A model generated the notes under the pieces. That model was not told where the DNA came from and did not search any database. It saw only the letters and a list, made by a program, of their open reading frames with translations. A stretch of DNA of 64,000 nt from Prevotella sp. (GTDB lineage: Bacteria > Bacteroidota > Bacteroidia > Bacteroidales > Bacteroidaceae): positions 246,020 through 310,019 of the forward strand of contig JAFUFJ010000005.1 in the NCBI GenBank assembly GCA_017469955.1, read 5' to 3'. Positions 7,613-14,396 of the stretch are shown one piece after another. Each line of letters begins with the position of its first letter. Positions within the stretch are counted from its first letter, which is position 1. The translations under genes and the position numbers were made by a program.

Positions 7613-10600
7613 TTAAAGCACGATGAGTTTCTTGGCTTTCGACAAATGAGATGACCCATCACACTCGATGCGGACGCGGTAGAGATATACTCCTGTCTGC
7701 AGACGACGGCCACCGTCTACGCACAGATCCCAGTCGACTGTGTAGGCACTGTCTGCGCTAACTCCGCTTTCTTCGTGCCTCCACAAGAGACGACCGCTGA
7801 CGTCCAACACCTCAACTTCTACGTCAAGACTGCTGCCTGTACGGTCATGGTTCATGATAAAGGTAGTCTGCGACGAGGCCGGATTTTGTGTACAACCGAT
7901 GCTATAGATGTTAGGCTCGGCATGACGGGCCACAACAAAGTCGAGCTCTGCTGTCGATGAATTGTTCAATACGTCCCAGGCGCGGAACTGAAGTCTGTGG
8001 ATTCCGTCTTCCAACTCTGGTATACTATAGTGAGTAGAACCGCTGGTGTAGGTGCCAAAGTCAAAGCTAAAATTGTCGTTTAGCACGTAAGTGCGCGACA
8101 CATCTCCATCGATTGTCAGCTGCATGTCATGCCCTATACCGCTTCCAGCAGCATTGATGCCGTCCTGATCGGACAGCTGTGCCACGAAGTACGGGGTGGC
8201 ATTCACACGACCTCCATTGACAAACGAGGGCGAGTTGAGGTAACAATAGATGTTCGGACCCATCTCATCTGACCCTTGAAGGTCGCTTCCGCCCACACGA
8301 AATGCTTCAGACTGGCCGTGCGCCAGCAGCTGATGATCGCTGCTTACGGCATGAAGGTTCATCAGACCCGTCTCGTCAGTGTAGTTGATGTCTTTCGGAA
8401 CGGCAAAGCGAAACGAGAATTTCCCGTTGACAACACTGTCGGTTCCCTGGAACAGCGTGTTGGTACGATCGTAATAAGTGAAAGGATTGTCGGCCTCTCT
8501 GGTATCGTTTAACTTGCATATTATCTGCTCTTTGCTGTCGCGAACTGTGGCAGATATGACGCCCGTAAAGCCTTCTGATGACTCTATATGGCCGTCAACC
8601 TTCACCACACCTCCCGCTTTCATCGAGGCTAAAGAAGTCGTAGGCAGCCCGTTGATCGAGTCGACAATGACCTGCATCGTTGGCATATTAAGGGCTAAAG
8701 CGGGGTCTCCGAGGAGCGAATATTGCAGCTTATTGGTGGTACGATCGGTACCAGTCTCGATGAGTTCGTTCTTGGCCAAGCGCTGCGCTTCGCCTATTGT
8801 TACGGGGTTTCCGCCAGGCTTGCTCAGCACATGGCGCAGATATGCCATGTTGATTGACTTGTTTCGGTCGGCATATACGGTACGCGTGGTGCCGAAGAAG
8901 GCCACTGCTCCGCCTTTCTTGTTGAGCACAGCTATCTCGCCAATGGTCTCTCCAACCCCGTCGAAGGGCATGATGTCGCACGAGGCTGTGATCCATAGCG
9001 GGAGATTAGTGTTTGAGAACGCTGCGAAATCGCTGGCTCTCAACACCGACTCATGTGAGATCTGCAGCTCAGAACCGTGGCCGGCATAGTCCATGATGAG
9101 CGCTCCCGATGCCTGATATTGCTTGATGAGGCGGGTCACTTCAGGGTATCTGTATCCCGTAGATGTCGACTCTCGTGTGTAAGCATCCCAAATGATTTTC
9201 TTGACAAGGTAGCCCGGATAGCGGCTTGCAATGTCTTCGGCTGCGTCGTTAAGGTCGCGCATGTGGCGGTTGGAGTCGCCGTCATCGCCCATGAACACGA
9301 GGGTATTTTGCCATGCTCCGGCATTTTTGTTCTCGGCATAGGCAATGGTTTTGTCGACCATCACTTTGGCTTCGTCGGGTGTCGTCACGGGGAAGCGCCC
9401 CACGGCAAGGTCGAGTTTGTCTGACGACTGCGGGTCGGCTCCCTCACCATCGTCAAGAAGTCCGAAGAAACCGTCATCGACATAGCAGTAGACTTTGTGC
9501 AGAGAATTCTCGCTTTCGACACATAACAGATAGTCATCTGGGTCTAAACTGGCACAGTCTGGCGTAAGCATGCGGTTGTCCCACACGCCGTCTCCGAAGA
9601 GCAACAGATAGCGTGGCAGGTCTGACTCGTCAGCAGCGCGGTCGTAAAGCATCTTCAGGTAGCGCCGATAGGCATTGGCATCTGGCGTGCCACTGGCAAA
9701 CTCGTTGTAGAGTTCGTCGGCTGGAACGATGGTCACACGTAACGAATCACGGTCTTCATGGAGCTTTTTTATGCGTTCGGCCTGCGAGAGAAGTTTCTGT
9801 GAAGTGGGAATAATGATGACCATATCGGCCGGCCCGTCTGCATGATGATCCTGATTGGTGATGTTGTAAACGTATTCGGGTGTGGGGAAGGATGCCGACT
9901 GAAGGTCGGGTGCCGGAGTGGCTTTCTCCCAGGCCATCGACACGTAGTCGAGGCGCAACGGACCGCCTTGCAGGCAGACTATCTTCACGGTGTCTTGCGC
10001 ATGCAGGCCTTTGACGTCGTAGTTGGCACGCTCTTCGTCGCCCATAGTGTACTGGTCGGGTATCGAGAACGCCATGGTTCCGAGTTCCTTTCCGTTGAAA
10101 AGCACCTGAGCCCGTGCAGCACTGCCGGACGAAAGGCATACCGAGAGGCGTCCGTTTTCCGACCCTCCTGTGTTTGTAAGGATAATCTGCTTGGGCGATT
10201 GCGTGGTGATTTGCTCTGAGTCATAGAGGTTTCGTCCGCCATGATACCACGAATAGCCGTCCTTTTCGTAGAGCGTATGATAGTAGTCTGGTGAGGGATA
10301 GAACGACGAAAGGAATGTTTCCTCGTCGACTGTGGCCGGTGCTTCATCGCTCTGTGTGAGGAAATAGTAGCCGTAATCTGAATAAGGATTGCGCGTGCGA
10401 CGTGTGGCTTTAGAGTCGGTCCACGTAACAGTGCCGACGGCATGGAACAGCCTTCGCCCGTTGACGGTGCATGTAGGCACCTCTTTCAGGTCGTCAAGCT
10501 CGGCCAGTTTGTCGCCCGACAAGGCCTCCGCCTGTAACGCTCCTCCATAGCCATAGACCTTGACCTTGCCCGGATCGCTGAACCCTGCCTGGCGTATCAG

Positions 10601-11116
10601 GCTCTCGGTAAGCTGATAGACGCCTGTCGATGGCACCCGTATCTTGGCCCATCTCCCCGTGGCCAGCACCGAATGGGCCGCATAGCGCTCTGCTGCCTGG
10701 GCTGCAGGACCGACTTTCGAGGCTCGCCGGACGCCTTTCTGCAGGGGCGAACTCTCTACCTTCAGCATGAAACTGACCAGTATCTGATAGCGTCCGTCAC
10801 GACAGACATAGGGGCAAAACGAGGCCTCAAGCGAGCCCTTTCGCCTGCTTACCACCACTCTTTGCTCAACAATCGGCATCGCGGGGAGCGACACTTCAAG
10901 GTCGCTGTCGGCATCAATGAAGTCGGGATAGAGCAGCCTGACCGTATAGACTGAGTCCTGATAGCCCTCGGGAAGGGCGAACGAATAGGCCACGCGGGGC
11001 AGCACAGAGTCGGCAATCTTCACCTCTTCGGCCGTAAGATTGACAAACCTGCCAGCCTGACCTGCCATGGTCAGCACCCACAAGAGCGTCGCTGCTATCG
11101 CCAATATTCTCTTCAT
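7613..11116 (-). CDS. porU: Type IX secretion system sortase PorU
   Basis: 1,167 residues. After a signal peptide (about 1-21) and an N-terminal beta domain comes a gingipain-type (peptidase C25) domain, roughly residues 420-790, with the catalytic His in DYAGHGSE (about 679) and the nucleophilic Cys in ITASCDIMPFDG (about 714). A beta-rich region follows, then a C-terminal secretion-signal-like domain of about 90 residues (EVEVLDVSGRLLW ... TGVYLYRVRI). PorU removes the C-terminal signal of cargo proteins and links them to A-LPS at the surface. Its ATG overlaps the stop of the upstream FAH gene by four bases. Both catalytic residues are intact. Confidence 0.95.
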   Translation of the reverse strand: MKRILAIAATLLWVLTMAGQAGRFVNLTAEEVKIADSVLPRVAYSFALPEGYQDSVYTVRLLYPDFIDADSDLEVSLPAMPIVEQRVVVSRRKGSLEASFCPYVCRDGRYQILVSFMLKVESSPLQKGVRRASKVGPAAQAAERYAAHSVLATGRWAKIRVPSTGVYQLTESLIRQAGFSDPGKVKVYGYGGALQAEALSGDKLAELDDLKEVPTCTVNGRRLFHAVGTVTWTDSKATRRTRNPYSDYGYYFLTQSDEAPATVDEETFLSSFYPSPDYYHTLYEKDGYSWYHGGRNLYDSEQITTQSPKQIILTNTGGSENGRLSVCLSSGSAARAQVLFNGKELGTMAFSIPDQYTMGDEERANYDVKGLHAQDTVKIVCLQGGPLRLDYVSMAWEKATPAPDLQSASFPTPEYVYNITNQDHHADGPADMVIIIPTSQKLLSQAERIKKLHEDRDSLRVTIVPADELYNEFASGTPDANAYRRYLKMLYDRAADESDLPRYLLLFGDGVWDNRMLTPDCASLDPDDYLLCVESENSLHKVYCYVDDGFFGLLDDGEGADPQSSDKLDLAVGRFPVTTPDEAKVMVDKTIAYAENKNAGAWQNTLVFMGDDGDSNRHMRDLNDAAEDIASRYPGYLVKKIIWDAYTRESTSTGYRYPEVTRLIKQYQASGALIMDYAGHGSELQISHESVLRASDFAAFSNTNLPLWITASCDIMPFDGVGETIGEIAVLNKKGGAVAFFGTTRTVYADRNKSINMAYLRHVLSKPGGNPVTIGEAQRLAKNELIETGTDRTTNKLQYSLLGDPALALNMPTMQVIVDSINGLPTTSLASMKAGGVVKVDGHIESSEGFTGVISATVRDSKEQIICKLNDTREADNPFTYYDRTNTLFQGTDSVVNGKFSFRFAVPKDINYTDETGLMNLHAVSSDHQLLAHGQSEAFRVGGSDLQGSDEMGPNIYCYLNSPSFVNGGRVNATPYFVAQLSDQDGINAAGSGIGHDMQLTIDGDVSRTYVLNDNFSFDFGTYTSGSTHYSIPELEDGIHRLQFRAWDVLNNSSTAELDFVVARHAEPNIYSIGCTQNPASSQTTFIMNHDRTGSSLDVEVEVLDVSGRLLWRHEESGVSADSAYTVDWDLCVDGGRRLQTGVYLYRVRIECDGSSHLSKAKKLIVL

Positions 11117-11727
11117 TTGCAGTTAAATTCCAAAACTTTACGCTCGCCGAGCCATCCTTCCAGATGGTCGTCGATATGCACTGGTCCGACGCCGGCAGGC
11201 GTTCCTGTGAAAACAAGGTCGCCCTGGCGCAGCGTAAAGTGCACCGACAAGAGGCTGATCAGTCGATCGATGCCGAAGAGCATGTCGGCAGAACAGCCCT
11301 GCTGGACAGTCGTTCCGTTGACATCCAGACGGAAGTTCAGCCCGTCAACGCCCGGCAATTCACCGACGCCAACCCACTCTCCAACGGCTGCCGCGCCGTC
11401 GAAACCCTTGCTCATCTCCCAGGGAAGACCCTCGCTGCGCAGCCGATGCTGCAGGTCACGGGCCGTGAAATCGATGCCGACAGTCAACGCATCATAGTAG
11501 CGAGAGGCAAAACGCTCGGGAATCGACTTCCCCAGACGGCTGATCCTCACCACCAGTTCGGCCTCATAGTCTACACGTCCCAAGCCGTCGGGCACGAAGA
11601 AAGGCTTCCTGTCTTTCAGCAAAGCCGAGTCTGGCTTCATAAAAACCACCGGCTCTTGGTTATATAACGGAAATCCAAGCTCTTTATTGTGCCCGGCATA
11701 ATTCATCCCTATTCCAAATATCTTCAT
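11113..11727 (-). CDS. Fumarylacetoacetate hydrolase (FAH) family protein
   Basis: 204 residues from ATG 11727 (MKIFGIGMNYAGHN). A further 21 in-frame codons upstream are not needed and contain the likely promoter. The compact FAH C-terminal fold is clear: DYEAELVVRI with the acidic metal ligands, GIDFTARDLQ, and the closing LVFTGTPAGVGPV. Family members include acylpyruvases, oxaloacetate decarboxylases and isomerases of 2-oxo acids; the substrate cannot be assigned. It overlaps porU by four bases and so is likely the first gene of that operon. I see no functional reason for the coupling beyond shared expression. Confidence 0.88.
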   Translation of the reverse strand: MKIFGIGMNYAGHNKELGFPLYNQEPVVFMKPDSALLKDRKPFFVPDGLGRVDYEAELVVRISRLGKSIPERFASRYYDALTVGIDFTARDLQHRLRSEGLPWEMSKGFDGAAAVGEWVGVGELPGVDGLNFRLDVNGTTVQQGCSADMLFGIDRLISLLSVHFTLRQGDLVFTGTPAGVGPVHIDDHLEGWLGERKVLEFNCK

Positions 11728-11754
11728 CGCCCTTCCGAGATTGAAAAACAACTG

Positions 11755-11762
11755 CAAAATTA
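11755..11762 (-). promoter_or_regulatory. Candidate promoter of FAH-porU-porV-ispF
   Basis: Minus-strand TAATTTTG, 28 bases before ATG 11727, matches the -7 consensus. It sits at the head of the operon; the -33 element is not obvious at the usual spacing. Confidence 0.45.
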
Positions 11763-11916
11763 ATGAATAAAAAGCAAAGACCCGCCACAAGGCCGCGTTT
11801 TTAACAATAAATCGGCAAAAACCACCGCCCTACCGCTCACGAAACAGCCCGAGGCCGACGCCCCATCTCCACAGGAAAGACCCGGAAGGCCGGCATGAAT
11901 GCCACCCTGCCAGCCC

Positions 11917-12004
11917 CGTACACACCACATGTACGCCCCATACCAAGCACATGTATGAAACATACACCATACATATATGCCTCATACACCTAAGATGTAC
12001 AACC
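11917..12004. repeat. Family-2 intergenic array, locus G (four 22-bp units)
   Basis: Four 22-bp units start at 11917, 11939, 11961 and 11983, in the same format as locus F (CATACA or CGTACA left arms, ATGTATG or ATGTACG right arms). Unit 2 contains CACATGTATGAAA, nearly identical to unit 2 of locus F (CACATGTATGAAG), so the units correspond by position as well as by pattern. The rest of 11763-12210 shows no convincing gene. Confidence 0.75.
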
Positions 12005-12210
12005 CGCAGACACGCCCATCCTCACCCGGAACCCAACCGCTTCCCGCCCGCCTCGCACAGCATTTCCGCCCATCAGGACAAGGGAAAACAGCAACATCCC
12101 GGCCAATACGCACGTCATAAAAACAAACTCTACAACTCAAAACACATGGCAAAAGCACAGAAAGCCTGCCCGAAACATCGCAGACATCAAGAAATCGCGA
12201 GGAAGTTTTT

Positions 12211-12255
12211 GAAAAGAAAAGAATCGCCAAACCCTCTATTCATAAGGATTTGGCG
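12211..12255 (-). terminator. Displaced terminator of the original tRNA-Leu
   Basis: CGCCAAA (12225-12231) pairs with TTTGGCG (12249-12255) and is followed on the minus strand by a T-rich run (12224-12211). It lies about 20 bases beyond the 14-bp copy of the tRNA-Leu 3' end. The intact tRNA at 31553-31634 has a different terminator next to it, so this one is best read as the chromosomal terminator displaced by integration. Confidence 0.6.
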
Positions 12256-12275
12256 ACTTCTCTTGAGTTGAACTC

Positions 12276-12289
12276 GTACCCAGAGCCGG
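12276..12289. repeat. attL: copy of the tRNA-Leu 3' end
   Basis: GTACCCAGAGCCGG is identical to 31552-31565, 19,276 bp away, and equals the last part of the tRNA-Leu acceptor/T-arm region read on the plus strand. This is the expected footprint of tyrosine-recombinase integration into a tRNA gene. Confidence 0.8.
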
Positions 12290-12414
12290 AACATAACCGC
12301 CTCAAACAAAGGAAAGAAAAGCGGTAAAAAATCATTGATATACAGTAATTTATGATGTTTTACAATTTTTCTGTTTTTTGACAAAATATCCCATTTTTGC
12401 CCTTGTTTTGTTAG

Positions 12415-12441
12415 AATTAACACCTTTTTAACACCCCAGAA
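12415..12441. repeat. 27-bp direct repeat, left copy (probable integrase arm site)
   Basis: It is identical over 27 bp to 31482-31508. It contains TTAACACC twice with starts 11 bp apart (12417 and 12428), one helical turn. The copy lies just upstream of the integrase promoter and 125 bp inside attL. Arm-type binding sites of tyrosine recombinases have this spacing and position. Confidence 0.7.
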
Positions 12442-12454
12442 TTAAAACTTTTTG

Positions 12455-12462
12455 TACCTTTG
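12455..12462 (+). promoter_or_regulatory. Integrase promoter (-7 box)
   Basis: TACCTTTG matches the -7 consensus, 14 bases after the 27-bp repeat. The start codon must therefore lie downstream, which argues against a TTG start at 12460. Integrase bound to the repeat could autoregulate this promoter. Confidence 0.6.
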
Positions 12463-13677
12463 CAGACGAAAAGAAAACATCAGCAAATAAACGAGTTATG
12501 GCAGAATCAAGAGGCAAGAACAAAAAACCTCCTGGAAGCAGGAAATCCGCGATTATTGAAGAAATTGGTGAAGAATGACACCGAATATAGCCTATATTTG
12601 GAGTATCAGATGGGGTATAATCGGGACAACGGCACGTCCATTCGCAAGAAAGAAAGTCTGTCACTGTATCTTTTGGCATCACCCCGTACACCCATCCAGA
12701 GACAGCAAAACAAAGAGATGCTGGAACTAGCCAAGAAGATTCGTTTCGAGCGTGAACAAGACTTCTTGGACAACCGCGAGGGCTACCGACTAAAGAAAGA
12801 AAAAGGCATCAACTTCCTCGACTACTACCAGTCGTACATTAGTAGCTACACCAAGAAGGACATCCGCATGATTCAGATTGCCCTCAATCGTTTCAAGGAT
12901 TTCCTTGCAGAGTATCATCCTCTGTTGAAAGACTTCATCCGGCCCGATGCCATTACTCATGAAATGATGGTGAAGTTTGCCGAATACCTTCAGACTCGTA
13001 GCGTGGGCGAAGGGGCCAAGAGCATCTTGCAGCGATTCAAGAAGGTGGTACGCTCTGCCGTTGACCAGGGCATCATGGCGAAAGATCCATGTAAAGGAGT
13101 TGTCTGCGTCGTTGATGACCAGGTGCTGAAGAAAGATGTGCTATCGCAAGAGGAGATTCAAAAACTCATAGATACCCACTATCGGTTTGAGAAAGAAAAC
13201 GTCCGCAATGCCTTCATCTTCTGTCTCTACACAGGTATGCGTTTCTGCGATGTCAAAGACCTGCGCTACTCAAACATTGACTATGCCAACAAACTCCTGC
13301 GCTTTGAGCAGGACAAGACTAAAGGACACTCCGCCCGTAGTTGGGTCACCATTCCCCTCAATGACGGACTCATCCATCTGGTCGGTAGACCAAAGGAAGG
13401 CGAGACAAAGGAATCCCTCGTTTTCAACCTCCCATCATACGAAAGCTGCTGTAAGTCTGTCAAGCGGTGGGTAAAACGTGCCGGCATTGACAAGCATATT
13501 AGTTGGCACCTGGCTCGCCACTCCTTTGCTGTGAACATACTCAACAACGGTGCCAATATCAAGACTGTTGCCAGCCTCCTTGGTCATAGCGGTTTGAAGC
13601 ACACCGAAAAGTACACCCGTGCCGTTGATAAGTTGAAAGAGGATGCCATCAACAGCCTGCCAGCACTCAACCTTTAG
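12460..13677 (+). CDS. Tyrosine recombinase/integrase, N terminus probably frameshifted
   Basis: The frame covers about 405 codons with an N-terminal arm-binding region, a SAM-like core-binding domain (about residues 100-210) and the catalytic domain. Catalytic residues visible are Arg in TGMRFCDV, His-x-x-Arg in HLARHSFA, His in LLGHSG and Tyr in EKYTRAV. The start is odd: 12460 lies within the -7 box, and the only plausible ATG, 12498 (MAESRGKNKK...SRKSA), is in another frame and stops soon. Removing one A near 12552 would join MAESR..KSA directly to LLKKLVKNDTEYSLYLEY. Either this is a recent frameshift, or translation starts at a TTG or at ATG 12610. The catalytic part is intact. Confidence 0.85.
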   Translation: MQTKRKHQQINELWQNQEARTKNLLEAGNPRLLKKLVKNDTEYSLYLEYQMGYNRDNGTSIRKKESLSLYLLASPRTPIQRQQNKEMLELAKKIRFEREQDFLDNREGYRLKKEKGINFLDYYQSYISSYTKKDIRMIQIALNRFKDFLAEYHPLLKDFIRPDAITHEMMVKFAEYLQTRSVGEGAKSILQRFKKVVRSAVDQGIMAKDPCKGVVCVVDDQVLKKDVLSQEEIQKLIDTHYRFEKENVRNAFIFCLYTGMRFCDVKDLRYSNIDYANKLLRFEQDKTKGHSARSWVTIPLNDGLIHLVGRPKEGETKESLVFNLPSYESCCKSVKRWVKRAGIDKHISWHLARHSFAVNILNNGANIKTVASLLGHSGLKHTEKYTRAVDKLKEDAINSLPALNL

Positions 13678-13718
13678 CGATGGCTCATTTACTGGGGAAA
13701 AGAGAAGATGTATTTTCC

Positions 13719-13751
13719 TTTCGCCAGCAATCGCTATTATTCTGGCGAAAG
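13719..13751. other. Perfect hairpin downstream of the integrase
   Basis: CTTTCGCCAG and CTGGCGAAAG are 10-bp perfect arms around a 13-base loop. No T tract follows on either strand, so this may be a protein-binding or processing site rather than a terminator. The rest of 13678-13954 holds only the promoter of the next operon. Confidence 0.5.
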
Positions 13752-13919
13752 AGAAATAAGTTTAGTCCATGTTGCACATATATAGCAAGGGGGGACTAAA
13801 CGCGAAAAGGCACTGTGTAATTTGGTTGGGTCGGATGCAAAACAAGAAGGCAGAAACACAAAAAGTGCTAAAACGAGATATTATTCAACATTAAGTTAGG
13901 TGGTTTAACAAATTATGTT

Positions 13920-13927
13920 TATCTTTG
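13920..13927 (+). promoter_or_regulatory. Promoter of the HTH-led defence-like operon (-7 box)
   Basis: TATCTTTG lies 27 bases before the HTH gene start. The next five genes have no comparable box between them, so they probably depend on this promoter. Confidence 0.55.
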
Positions 13928-13954
13928 CACATGTAATAACTAAAACCAAGATAG

Positions 13955-14353
13955 ATGACGAAGAAAGATTGTCAAAACAGAATCAGAGTGGTGTTGGCCG
14001 ACAAGCAGATTACTAACCGATGGCTTGCAGAACAAATGGGCGTTACCGACATGACCGTTTCCCGCTGGAAAACCAACAAGATTCAGCCCTCTATGGCGCA
14101 ATTTGTAGAGATTGCCCGACTACTCCAAGTTGACATTAAAGACCTGCTGGAAGTGGACTTTGGCAAAGAACAGAAAATGGAATCGGATATTGATAACATG
14201 GCCAAGGAACTTGCAGATGAAATGACCATTGTTAATATTCAATCCAAAAATCTCCAAGGCAAAGCATCTATAACTAAAGAGCAAATCGACAATAACACAG
14301 CTGTGCGCAAAATGCTCATAGAACGAGGTATTAATCCCAATGATTTGTTGTGA
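13955..14353 (+). CDS. XRE-type HTH regulator with a DinD-like C-terminal tail
   Basis: 132 residues. Residues about 5-66 form an XRE helix-turn-helix (WLAEQMGVTDMTVSRWKTNKIQPS), the type used by restriction-modification controllers and phage repressors. The tail (SITKEQIDNNTAVRKMLIERGINPNDLL) resembles the closing motif of DinD-type DNA-damage-inducible proteins (DNN..VRK.L..RGI.PE.L). I recall that motif from the family but have not searched for it. The gene opens a six-gene plus-strand run and ends 43 bases before the next gene, so it is the likely operon regulator. Which ligand or damage signal, if any, the tail senses is not visible. Confidence 0.75.
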   Translation: MTKKDCQNRIRVVLADKQITNRWLAEQMGVTDMTVSRWKTNKIQPSMAQFVEIARLLQVDIKDLLEVDFGKEQKMESDIDNMAKELADEMTIVNIQSKNLQGKASITKEQIDNNTAVRKMLIERGINPNDLL

Positions 14354-14396
14354 ATCATATGGAAAGATAAAATAAAGTTGTTTATAAGAATTAATT

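Noticed and set aside
13719-13751. Integrase terminator
   Set aside because: The 10-bp hairpin is perfect but has no T tract on either strand, so it is reported only as a hairpin.
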